The position numbers were made by a program, and so were the translations under genes. A stretch of 64,000 nt of DNA, taken from contig CAVBJF010000002.1 in NCBI GenBank assembly GCA_963596005.1, positions 248,001-312,000 on the forward strand. Reading direction: 5' to 3'. The notes below the pieces were generated by a model that was not told where the DNA came from, searched no databases, and was given only the letters and a program-made list of their open reading frames with translations. Within the stretch, counting starts at the first letter, position 1, and every line of letters starts with the position of its first letter. Origin of the DNA: Gallibacter pasteurianus_A. GTDB taxonomy: Bacteria > Bacillota > Clostridia > Peptostreptococcales > Anaerovoracaceae. Shown in pieces: positions 52,353-60,412 of the stretch.

Positions 52353-52381
52353 ATTATAACTTTTTTGCTAATTAAAGACAA
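52353..52381 (-). promoter_or_regulatory. SigA promoter of the cobalamin riboswitch operon
   Basis: On the minus strand TTGTCT (52381-52376), 17-base spacer, perfect TATAAT (52358-52353). The -35 overlaps the last codons of the upstream DUF4430 gene. The predicted start near 52346 gives a leader of about 310 bases including the riboswitch. Confidence 0.85.
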
Positions 52382-52865
52382 TATCCTTTCCGCCATTTAA
52401 GGTGTAAACAAAAAGCACCTCATCGCCATTTTGCAAAATATATTTTGAACAACCGTACTCCGGTATTTTTTTATTAACAGCATACATCCATCCGCTCATG
52501 CTACCCTTATCGCCGGCATACAGATTATCTATTCCCTCGATAAAATACGTATCATAACTTTTAGTATAATAATACTCTATCTGTATATCATTTTCGCTCG
52601 TAGCCTTTTTGATAAGATCGAGTGCCGTATCGCCCTGTTTCATCTCATACTTTCTCTCATCTAAAATAGTTTTTTCGTTTGACCTAATTTCAAGCGTTAC
52701 ACTTATGGTTTGCTTAGCTCCTCTCTCACCGATAAAGTGCTTGTACAGGTTTGTCGCAGTCGGTAGAAGTATTAAAAGGGCCACTAATATGATAATTGTT
52801 ATTTTCTTTCTTTTTCTTCTTTTTAATTTTTCTTCAAAATTTTCTGTATTATCTGTATATCCCAT
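52368..52865 (-). CDS. Small membrane-anchored DUF4430 protein beside an ECF transporter
   Basis: A 165-residue protein: charged cytosolic N-terminus, a membrane helix (ITIIILVALLILLPTATNLY), and a DUF4430 domain (ISVTLEIRSNEKTILDERKY, QGDTALDLIKKA, SGWMYAVNKKIPEYGCSKYI, GDEVLFVYTLNGGKD). The SGWMYxVN motif is typical of the family. It is the last gene of the ECF string, overlapping the S-component gene by 17 bases. A tethered DUF4430 domain facing out next to an ECF S-component would be well placed to hand over a ligand. The same domain type is in the gene at 46043. Confidence 0.88.
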   Translation of the reverse strand: MGYTDNTENFEEKLKRRKRKKITIIILVALLILLPTATNLYKHFIGERGAKQTISVTLEIRSNEKTILDERKYEMKQGDTALDLIKKATSENDIQIEYYYTKSYDTYFIEGIDNLYAGDKGSMSGWMYAVNKKIPEYGCSKYILQNGDEVLFVYTLNGGKDIVFN

Positions 52866-53781
52866 ATTTAATTTTAATCCTATCCATTTTAGTGATAAAG
52901 TTTTCTGACATGATGAATACGCATAGGCCGGCTGTTATTCCATGCCAAATATCAAATGGCAAGCCGGAAATATAAAGTGCCTGTATCCCTTTAATGCTCA
53001 TATCAGCTACACCCGCTGCGTTTGTCGAATTTATTACGGTGCTAAGGTTCATAAGACCGCCGTAAATTATTACCGTAAAAAAGAATGTCATAAGACTAAG
53101 TGTAATCGCATCCTCCGAAAGCTTTTTCCTCTGGAATATAAATCCAATCGCAAGACCTATAGCTCCGAATATATAAAATCTCAGTCCAAAATATGTACTT
53201 CCCCCGTTCGGAAACAAAATGAATGAAATATATCCTGCCAAAAGAGCAAAAATTGTTGAAATCAGTGGCGTCGCTATGTTCGTAAATAAAACAGCTCGCC
53301 TTGCCCTATCCTTATTAAATATAATACCGAATAAAAAACCTAACAGTCCCCATGCAAACATCTGCCACGGAGTCCATGGTCCTTGTCCCATATAAAAATT
53401 GCATATCAATCTTGACAATGCACCTATTAAAAATCCTGCCTCTGCACCAAGTGAAACACCCGAAAGTATAACAAGCGCAGTACCAATTTGTATCGGAAAA
53501 ATTATATGTAATGTCAAATGCGAAACTATCGTCAAAGCGCTCATCATAACGATCAGGATCATCTCTCTTGCTTTTGTTTTACATTTTTCGAACACCATAA
53601 AAAAAGGTATCATTATGCTGAGCAAAATTAGAAAACTGACAGGCATATACATTTTCTCGCCTAAAAGAAGATATCCTAAAATTACTATAATAGGAATAAT
53701 TAAAAAAATCACAAACTCTGAAGTATGCAACCTCTTTTTAGACATGTTTTGATATTGGGTTAAATCTGAATTTTTAACCAA
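52849..53781 (-). CDS. ECF transporter S component, probable cobalamin/corrinoid type
   Basis: A 310-residue membrane protein with about 8-9 hydrophobic segments. The motif GQGPWTPWQMFAWGLLGFLFG (split over about residues 135-155) and NFYMGQGPW are typical of vitamin-type ECF S components such as CbrT-like proteins. A TTG at 53781 is chosen as start because AAGGAGG lies exactly 7 bases upstream; an internal ATG (53745) has no ribosome site. It overlaps the ATPase gene by 22 bases. Substrate is not provable from sequence; the DUF4430 neighbour and the cobalamin riboswitch 80 bases further on point to a corrinoid. Confidence 0.82.
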   Translation of the reverse strand: MVKNSDLTQYQNMSKKRLHTSEFVIFLIIPIIVILGYLLLGEKMYMPVSFLILLSIMIPFFMVFEKCKTKAREMILIVMMSALTIVSHLTLHIIFPIQIGTALVILSGVSLGAEAGFLIGALSRLICNFYMGQGPWTPWQMFAWGLLGFLFGIIFNKDRARRAVLFTNIATPLISTIFALLAGYISFILFPNGGSTYFGLRFYIFGAIGLAIGFIFQRKKLSEDAITLSLMTFFFTVIIYGGLMNLSTVINSTNAAGVADMSIKGIQALYISGLPFDIWHGITAGLCVFIMSENFITKMDRIKIKYGIYR

Positions 53782-55406
53782 TTGATTGCCTCCTTACATG
53801 TCACTATTTTAGGATTAAAATCTCTCATCAGCTTATTTGTCTGCGTAGTATAAAAACTATTGCCTGCAAAAAATTCTCTCGTTCCTCCTACGGAAATCAG
53901 CTCACCGTTAAAAAGCATCGCACATCTATCAGCATGCTCAGCACAAAATTCGATATCATGACTTACCATACAAATTGTAATTTCTTTCTTTTCTGTAAGC
54001 TCGTTAAAAATCTTGGCAAGTGTTCGTTTAAAAAAAGGATCTATTGCTTTTGTGGGCTCGTCAAGCAACAAAATGTCAGGCTCTGTCAACAATATTTTTC
54101 CTATGGCAAGTCTTTGCTGCTCACCGCCGGAAAGATCATACGGATTAGCTTCCGCAAGGCTTGTAAGATCCATCAGCGAAAGCATTTCATCCACCTTTTT
54201 AATATTTTCCTTCATTGTGTCATCTTTATTTAACGCAGCATATAGCTCCTCTTGCAAAGTTATTTCCGTAAATAATGCTTGCGGATTTTGCGGTACCATA
54301 CAAATCTTTAAATTTTTGTCATTTTTAATTTTCCCACGCTGAGATCTTAGCATATTACAAAGAAGTTTTAGAAGCGTACTCTTTCCCGAGCCATTGCTTC
54401 CCATAATAGCTAAAGTTTCTTTTTTTCTTATATCAAAATCAGCACCCTTTATGATAAAATCGCTGTTTTTATCATATCTGTACCAGAGATTTTTAACTTC
54501 TATTAGTTTCTCATTTGCATTTTCTTCTATACCATCTTTTAATTGCGATCTTAAAATGATATCACCATCCTCAAGTTGGTTTATCTTATCAAGATACTTA
54601 CTTAGATATATCTTGCCGCTTCTTACGGTCAACGGTATATCTTCTTTTACATCAAGCTGAGAAAATATCTGCACTACAGGTGGAAAGGCCTCTATATTGG
54701 TATCTTTTAAGGTTTTAACTATTTCAGTTGGCTCACCAAAAGCTATTACCCTACCCTCATCTAAAATTAAGAGTTTATCTGCAAGTGGTAAAAGCTCATC
54801 AAGGTTATGCTCCGAGAGAACCACGGTTATTCCAAATTCCTTATTTAGCTTTGAAATGACATTTATAAAATCTTCTGTCGCTATTGGATCCAGGTATGCT
54901 GTCGGCTCATCTAAAAGTAAGATTTGCGGATTCATCGCCATCACGGAAGCAAGATTTAGCTTTTGCTTTTCCCCTCCCGAAAGCGCATCTATATCGCGTT
55001 CAAACCAGCTTAAAATATCGAAATAATTTGATATTTCTGCCACGCGTCGTTTTATAAAGCTGTTATCATATCCAAGATTTTCAAGTCCGAATGCAATCTC
55101 GTGCCACACTTTATCTGTTACGATTTGAGCTTCCGGATTTTGCAAAATATATCCCGTAGATGATACACTTTTTCTCTCTTCTGTTTGCTCTATCTCAATC
55201 CCGTCTATATATACACCGCCCGTCTTTTCGCCATATGGAATCAGCTGTTTTTTCATATGTCTGAGAAGTGTGCTCTTGCCTGAGCCGGACTTACCGCATA
55301 TAACGACAAATTCACCCTCTTTGATACCCAAATTTATATCGTGTAAATTCAAGCTTTCAGAAAGCGGATATTTGAAGCTGAGATTTTTTATTTCAATCTT
55401 TTCCAT
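53760..55406 (-). CDS. ECF transporter ATPase, two fused A domains
   Basis: A 548-residue protein with two ABC ATPase units. First unit: VICGKSGSGKSTLLRHMKKQ, DALSGGEKQKLNLASVMAMN, QILLLDEPTAYLDP. Second: AIMGSNGSGKSTLLKLLCNM, YDLSGGEQQRLAIGKILLTE, DILLLDEPTKAIDP. Such fusions replace the usual EcfA1/EcfA2 pair. It supplies energy to the T and S components. GGAG precedes the ATG. It overlaps the T gene by 19 bases and the S gene by 22. Confidence 0.92.
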   Translation of the reverse strand: MEKIEIKNLSFKYPLSESLNLHDINLGIKEGEFVVICGKSGSGKSTLLRHMKKQLIPYGEKTGGVYIDGIEIEQTEERKSVSSTGYILQNPEAQIVTDKVWHEIAFGLENLGYDNSFIKRRVAEISNYFDILSWFERDIDALSGGEKQKLNLASVMAMNPQILLLDEPTAYLDPIATEDFINVISKLNKEFGITVVLSEHNLDELLPLADKLLILDEGRVIAFGEPTEIVKTLKDTNIEAFPPVVQIFSQLDVKEDIPLTVRSGKIYLSKYLDKINQLEDGDIILRSQLKDGIEENANEKLIEVKNLWYRYDKNSDFIIKGADFDIRKKETLAIMGSNGSGKSTLLKLLCNMLRSQRGKIKNDKNLKICMVPQNPQALFTEITLQEELYAALNKDDTMKENIKKVDEMLSLMDLTSLAEANPYDLSGGEQQRLAIGKILLTEPDILLLDEPTKAIDPFFKRTLAKIFNELTEKKEITICMVSHDIEFCAEHADRCAMLFNGELISVGGTREFFAGNSFYTTQTNKLMRDFNPKIVTCKEAINWLKIQI

Positions 55407-56263
55407 TTAATATCTCCAATCAAATCTAAAATCGGTGCGATCATTGACAATGCAAAAAATGAAAGCAAAACTACTATAAAATGCAAATCACATTGAGGAT
55501 ATTCAACGCTTGGATAAAAAATCACTTCTACATCGTATTTTTTCATAAAGAAAAGGGATATGAAGGCAAAAAGTATCATTAAAAAAGTCAAAAACAAATC
55601 TCTTAAAATAAACTTGTACATGCTGTAAGTACTTCTGCCTTTTAGCCCATAACCACGTGCTGCCATTGAGTCAGCAGTTTCTATCGACGCTTCAAGCGAC
55701 CAGCTTATCAATATAGATGTCCTCCTTGCGGTAGTTTTTATTTTTTTTAAAAGAGATCCGTTTTCAGTTACGCCCATACATCTCTGCACATTTGAAATCT
55801 CCGCATATCTTTTTCTAAGCAAAGGTATATATCTAAAAATCATAGAAACAAAAAGTGCAAAGAATGATGAAATCCTAGAAAACAAATATAAAATCATCTC
55901 ACCGTTTAAAATCTTATTCAAGCATTCAAACCATACGATAATATTAGCAAATACACAGCCTGCAAACAATCCAAATAACAAGGCTTCAAGCGTTACCGCA
56001 TTTTCACCGATATTAAACAGATTCGTATTTCCTCTATGCGTAAACAGTATATTTATAAGAGTTATAAAAAAAACAGTTATTATCATCATAAGAATATTTT
56101 TTATCAATGATTTTATACCGCCCAGCATAAAAATATAAAAAAGACTTACAGCCACAGAGACAAAAAGAACGGCAGGCGATGCTGTTGAAATAACAATTCC
56201 TACCAAAAGCATAAAGTATATAAATATAGCTATTGGATTATATGTTAAAAATTCGCGCTGCAC
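55388..56263 (-). CDS. ECF transporter T component
   Basis: A 291-residue membrane protein of the CbiQ/EcfT type with about five hydrophobic segments. The coupling-helix motifs are in MAARGYGLKGRSTY (Ala-Arg-Gly) and a matching region near SNVQRCMGV. A GTG start at 56263 has AAGGAGAG upstream. It is only 27 bases after the osmoprotectant gene opuCB, so the ECF set may be transcribed from the opuC promoter unless an internal one exists. Confidence 0.88.
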   Translation of the reverse strand: MQREFLTYNPIAIFIYFMLLVGIVISTASPAVLFVSVAVSLFYIFMLGGIKSLIKNILMMIITVFFITLINILFTHRGNTNLFNIGENAVTLEALLFGLFAGCVFANIIVWFECLNKILNGEMILYLFSRISSFFALFVSMIFRYIPLLRKRYAEISNVQRCMGVTENGSLLKKIKTTARRTSILISWSLEASIETADSMAARGYGLKGRSTYSMYKFILRDLFLTFLMILFAFISLFFMKKYDVEVIFYPSVEYPQCDLHFIVVLLSFFALSMIAPILDLIGDIKWKRLK

Positions 56264-56290
56264 GTTCTCTCCTTAATATTAAATTTTAAT

Positions 56291-57871
56291 TTACCCTTTG
56301 ATTATGCCCTCTTTTACCAGCCAATCATGTGCCACATCTTTTGGGTCCCCACCAAGTTCATCAACTCTGTAATTTAGCTCCTGCATAACCTCTTCAGTCA
56401 AGAGCGGATTTAATTCCCTACAAGCCTTTTCTATTTCAGGATATTTTTCCAATACATCAGTTCTTATCGTAGGTACAGCATGATATGGCGGGAAGAAGTT
56501 TTTATCATCCTCCAAAACCTTTAGCTGAAATTTTTTCAAAAGACCGTCTGTTGTAAAGGCATCTATAACCTGCACCTCATCGTTTTCAAGAGCATGATAT
56601 CTTGTAGAACTGTCAAGACCGCTATTTGATTTAAAGTTTAATCCGTAATATTCGCAAAGTGCAGAATATCCGTCCTTTCTATTCAAAAATTCGTGTGTTG
56701 TACCTATCTTAAACTCGGAAGAGCATTTAGCTAAGTCGCTCACTGTATTTAAATTATACTTATCAGCAATTTCCTGCTTCATCGCAAGCGCATACGTATT
56801 ATTGTATTTCGACTGTCCGAGAGTTACAAGATCATACTTTTCTTTCATCTCTTTTTTACATGTCTCATACACTTCATCCGTATCATTATTTGTATCGTGC
56901 TTTAGTATACTCATGTATTGTGTACCTGTGTAATCGATATACATATCAATTTCACCTTTTTGTATAGCTTCAAGCACAACCTGACTTCCGCCAAGATCCT
57001 GTTTCCTTTCAACCTCGATGCCTGTTTTGTCTTCTATCACATCAGAGTATAGGTGCATCAAGACTTCTTGTTCCGTATAATCCTTACTTGCAACAACAAC
57101 CTTTTCCTTGCTGTTTTCCGCAATACCGGAAATAATATTAAAAGATATCAAAGCAGCTATAATCACTGCGAATATTCCAAGTATAATTTTTTTTACCTTT
57201 CGGCTCTTTTTTATCTGTTCGATATTTCCGTTATAATTTTTTTGCAAGCTGATTGGAGTTACAAGCTTTTCTATCATGCCTATAATCCAGTCCACAAAAA
57301 GTGCCAATAAGCTTGCCGGGATCGCACCGGCTAAAATCTGCGCATTACTTACAGTTCTTATACCAGAGAATATCAAATAACCAAGTCCGCCTGCACCGAT
57401 ATAAGCAGCCATAGTCATAAGTCCGACAGCCGTAACAGCAGAGATCCTAACGCCTGCCATTATTACCGGTAATGCCAATGGCAACTGTATCCTAAAAAGA
57501 CTTTGGGTTTTAGTTAATCCAATACCCTTCGCCGCTTCAAGTGTAAGCGGATCTATATTCTCAAGGCCTGTATACGTATTTTTAATAATCGGCAAAAGAG
57601 AATATATAACTACCATCACAATTGCAGGAAGCGATCCTATACCGAGTAGTGGTATCGAAAGTCCAAGTAAAGCAAGTGACGGAATAGCCTGTATAATATT
57701 TGCAACACCTAACACAGGTTTGCTCAACTTTTTAATGTAACTAATCAATATACCAAGCGGCACACCAACTAGAATCGAAAATATAACCGCTATGCAAGTC
57801 AGTTTTATATGCTCAAGCGTAAGTGAGCCGATTTCACCGATGTTTTCGGAAATAAAAGTCATAAAATCCAT
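56291..57871 (-). CDS. opuCB: Osmoprotectant ABC transporter permease fused to substrate-binding protein
   Basis: A 526-residue fusion. The N-terminal 210 residues form an OpuCB-type permease with five or six membrane helices and the EAA loop LEAAKGIGLTKTQSLFRIQL. From about 245 a membrane segment leads to an OpuAC/OsmX-type substrate-binding domain: KVVVASKDYTEQEVLMHLYS, GGSQVVLEAIQKGEIDMYID, YTGTQYMSIL. Such fusions are common in Firmicutes osmolyte transporters for glycine betaine, carnitine or choline. The start overlaps the opuCA stop by one base. Confidence 0.92.
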   Translation of the reverse strand: MDFMTFISENIGEIGSLTLEHIKLTCIAVIFSILVGVPLGILISYIKKLSKPVLGVANIIQAIPSLALLGLSIPLLGIGSLPAIVMVVIYSLLPIIKNTYTGLENIDPLTLEAAKGIGLTKTQSLFRIQLPLALPVIMAGVRISAVTAVGLMTMAAYIGAGGLGYLIFSGIRTVSNAQILAGAIPASLLALFVDWIIGMIEKLVTPISLQKNYNGNIEQIKKSRKVKKIILGIFAVIIAALISFNIISGIAENSKEKVVVASKDYTEQEVLMHLYSDVIEDKTGIEVERKQDLGGSQVVLEAIQKGEIDMYIDYTGTQYMSILKHDTNNDTDEVYETCKKEMKEKYDLVTLGQSKYNNTYALAMKQEIADKYNLNTVSDLAKCSSEFKIGTTHEFLNRKDGYSALCEYYGLNFKSNSGLDSSTRYHALENDEVQVIDAFTTDGLLKKFQLKVLEDDKNFFPPYHAVPTIRTDVLEKYPEIEKACRELNPLLTEEVMQELNYRVDELGGDPKDVAHDWLVKEGIIKG

Positions 57872-59022
57872 TATTTTTCACTCTCCTTTCCTTCCTCATC
57901 ATCCTCTTTAGTCAAATAAGGAGAGCTCATAACATTTATAAGGCTACTGCTTGTAATAAGACCCCTCAACACACCTTGATCATCTACAACAGGTATATTT
58001 GTAGTATCTGTTTCATCAATTTTTTGCAACAAGTCTACAATACTATCCTGCGGTTTTGCTGTAATTATAGTTTCTTTTCTATATATATCACCTGCCGTTA
58101 ACCACGGTCTAAAAGCGCTATATAAACCTCTACGGTTGACAATACCTATGTACTTTTTATCGTCATCAACTACTATCAAAGTATCGATATGATGTTGCAC
58201 CATTCTCCTTATACAGTCAATTCTTGTAAGCTCCGGCTTACATGTTATAGGCTCCGGAATCATTATATCCTCAACCTTGATATATTCCGGTGAATCCCAA
58301 ATTTTATTTTTACCAATAAAGTTTTCTACAAATTCATTTTTAGGATGCTTCAAGATTTCTTCCGGAGTATCATATTGAACTATCTCTCCGTCCTTCATAA
58401 TCATAATCCTATCTGCAATCTTGATAGCTTCATCCATGTCATGCGTTACAAAAACTATGGTTGCATCCATTTTTTTATGCAAGTTTATCAATTCATCCTG
58501 CAAATTTGTCCTCGTCATCGGATCAAGTGCTGAAAACGGTTCATCCATCAAGATAACCTTAGGATCATTTGCAAGTGCTCGTGCTACGCCTACCCTCTGT
58601 TGTTGACCGCCTGAAAGATTAGTTGGATATTTATCTAAATACTCATCTTCATCAAGCTCCATTATATCCATAAGCCTTTTTGTATTTTTTTCAATTTCAT
58701 CCTTATCTTTTTTTTCTAATCTTTGAACGAGCTCAATGTTTTCCTTTACAGTCATATGAGGAAAAAGACCCATCTGCTGTATAACATATCCGATACTTCT
58801 TCTAAGCTCTGTTTTATTTACTTTTTCAATATTTTTGCCATCTATTAAAATAGTGCCGGTGGTCGGAGTTATCAATCTATTTATCATCTTTAGGGTTGTA
58901 GTCTTTCCGCAACCACTCGCACCTATTATGGCAACAAGCTCTTTATCATTGATTGTAAAGCTAATATCTCGAAGAACTTTTTTATCTTTAAATTCTTTTG
59001 AAACATTTACAAATTCAATCAT
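57871..59022 (-). CDS. opuCA: Osmoprotectant ABC transporter ATPase with CBS domains
   Basis: A 383-residue ABC ATPase: AIIGASGCGKTTTLKMINRL, NLSGGQQQRVGVARALANDP, VILMDEPFSALDPMTRTNLQ. Two CBS domains occupy the C-terminal part (VEDIMIPEPITCKPE and ITAKPQDSIVDLLQKIDETD) and may sense ionic strength as in OpuA. AAAGAGG precedes the ATG. It has a good promoter at 59059-59087. Confidence 0.94.
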   Translation of the reverse strand: MIEFVNVSKEFKDKKVLRDISFTINDKELVAIIGASGCGKTTTLKMINRLITPTTGTILIDGKNIEKVNKTELRRSIGYVIQQMGLFPHMTVKENIELVQRLEKKDKDEIEKNTKRLMDIMELDEDEYLDKYPTNLSGGQQQRVGVARALANDPKVILMDEPFSALDPMTRTNLQDELINLHKKMDATIVFVTHDMDEAIKIADRIMIMKDGEIVQYDTPEEILKHPKNEFVENFIGKNKIWDSPEYIKVEDIMIPEPITCKPELTRIDCIRRMVQHHIDTLIVVDDDKKYIGIVNRRGLYSAFRPWLTAGDIYRKETIITAKPQDSIVDLLQKIDETDTTNIPVVDDQGVLRGLITSSSLINVMSSPYLTKEDDEEGKESEK

Positions 59023-59058
59023 GCAATACCTCTTTCATCTTTGGTGTAAAATACCTTA

Positions 59059-59087
59059 TTATTATACTATATTTGCGATATTTTATC
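59059..59087 (-). promoter_or_regulatory. SigA promoter of opuCA
   Basis: On the minus strand TTGATA (59087-59082), a 17-base spacer and perfect TATAAT (59064-59059). The start site would be about 30 bases before opuCA. Confidence 0.82.
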
Positions 59088-59183
59088 AAAGAAGTGTCAA
59101 AAATGTAATGGAAATCAAACAATTAAATTCCATTGCTTTCTTCATCATTATTTTTCTGGTTATTTGCTGATATTATTTTATAT

Positions 59184-60293
59184 TTAGTCAAGTATAACGC
59201 CGTCTTCATCAACCTGTACTTCTTTGACTGTATGTTGTGGCTTTGGTTGGTTGCTTTCATCGGCATGACTGCTATTGTCCTCTGCTGTATTTTTTTCCTT
59301 CGCTATCGTATCCAAAAGTAAGCCTTCGATTTTATTTAAAATCTCGGTATTTTCACTTAGATATGTTTTTACATTTTCTCTGCCCTGACCTATCCTGTTG
59401 CCCTCAAAGCTATACCAAGATCCGGCTTTATCTATGATGTCTCTGTTGACGGCACAATCCATTATATCTCCTATCTTCGAAATGCCCTCGCCATACATGA
59501 TATCAAACTCCGCCTGCTTAAACGGAGGTGCGACCTTATTTTTAACAATTTTAACTCTCACACGATTGCCTAGCATTTGATCGCCTTGCTTTATTGTCTC
59601 GACCTTTCTCACATCAAATCTCATAGATGCATAAAACTTAAGTGCGCGACCACCTGTTGTAGTTTCGGGATTACCGTATATCACACCAATTTTTTCTCTC
59701 AGCTGATTTATAAATACAACCGAAGCCTTTGACTTATTTATAACGCCTGCAAGCTTTCTTAACGCCTGAGACATGAGCCTTGCCTGCAATCCAACATGAC
59801 TGTCGCCCATATCACCGTCTATTTCTGTTTTAGGCACTAAAGCTGCCACAGAGTCAACTACTATAACATCAAGTGCACCGGATCTGACGAGAAGCTCGCA
59901 AATTTCAAGTGCCTGTTCGCCTGTATCAGGCTGTGATACTAAAAGCTCGTCTATATTTACTCCGAGATTTTTAGCATACTCCGGGTCGAGTGCGTGCTCA
60001 GCATCTATGAAAGCAGCCTTACCGCCTGTCTTTTGTGCTTCTGCTATTATATGAAGAGCAAGAGTTGTTTTGCCTGAAGACTCAGGTCCGTAAATTTCTA
60101 TGATACGGCCCTTTGGAATACCTCCGATACCTGTCGCTAAATCAAGGCTCATAGAGCCTGTCGAAATAGCTTCGATGTTTAGTTTCATATTGTCATCGCC
60201 AAGCCTCATAACCGAGCCCTTGCCGAATTGCTTTTCTATCTGTGCAAGTGCATCCTTTAATGCTTTTTCTTTATTTTCATTTATGTCAGCCAT
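59184..60293 (-). CDS. recA: Recombinase RecA
   Basis: A 369-residue RecA: Walker A IYGPESSGKTTLALHIIAEA, LLVSQPDTGEQALEICELLV, DVIVVDSVAALVPK, FINQLREKIGV and the ATTGGRALKFYAS region. The C-terminal tail is acidic. AAGGAGG precedes the ATG. It catalyses strand exchange and LexA self-cleavage during SOS. Promoter and LexA boxes lie at 60342-60411. It is downstream of LCP, cinA, pgsA and rimO, a common Firmicutes order (with the LCP gene as an extra). Confidence 0.98.
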   Translation of the reverse strand: MADINENKEKALKDALAQIEKQFGKGSVMRLGDDNMKLNIEAISTGSMSLDLATGIGGIPKGRIIEIYGPESSGKTTLALHIIAEAQKTGGKAAFIDAEHALDPEYAKNLGVNIDELLVSQPDTGEQALEICELLVRSGALDVIVVDSVAALVPKTEIDGDMGDSHVGLQARLMSQALRKLAGVINKSKASVVFINQLREKIGVIYGNPETTTGGRALKFYASMRFDVRKVETIKQGDQMLGNRVRVKIVKNKVAPPFKQAEFDIMYGEGISKIGDIMDCAVNRDIIDKAGSWYSFEGNRIGQGRENVKTYLSENTEILNKIEGLLLDTIAKEKNTAEDNSSHADESNQPKPQHTVKEVQVDEDGVILD

Positions 60294-60327
60294 ATTATAT
60301 TTTCCTCCTTAAACTCATTAAAAAACA

Positions 60328-60367
60328 AATATAAGTTGCAAGAACATTTGTTCACACAACTTATATT
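60328..60367 (-). terminator. Dyad around the recA LexA box; likely terminator of the upstream LCP gene
   Basis: AATATAAGTTG (60328-60338) and CAACTTATATT (60357-60367) are perfect complements flanking the LexA box, followed on the minus strand by TTTTTT at about 60325-60320. RNA coming from the LCP gene would form a stem of at least 11 bp followed by U's. RecA transcripts start inside the first arm and would not form it. Confidence 0.6.
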
Positions 60368-60411
60368 ATATTAGTTTATTTATGCTGTCAAGCAAATTCG
60401 AACAAATGTTT
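60342..60411 (-). promoter_or_regulatory. recA promoter with two LexA boxes
   Basis: Minus strand: TTGACA (60391-60386), 17-base spacer, TAATAT (60368-60363). LexA boxes: AAACATTTGTTC (60411-60400) just upstream of -35, immediately after the LCP stop, and a perfect GAACAAATGTTC (60353-60342) over the start site. The first is identical to a yneA box. Confidence 0.9.
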
Positions 60412-60412
60412 T

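Noticed and set aside
60328..60367. Attenuator in the recA leader
   Set aside because: The recA start site predicted from TTGACA-17-TAATAT lies in the first arm, so recA RNA would not contain the full stem.
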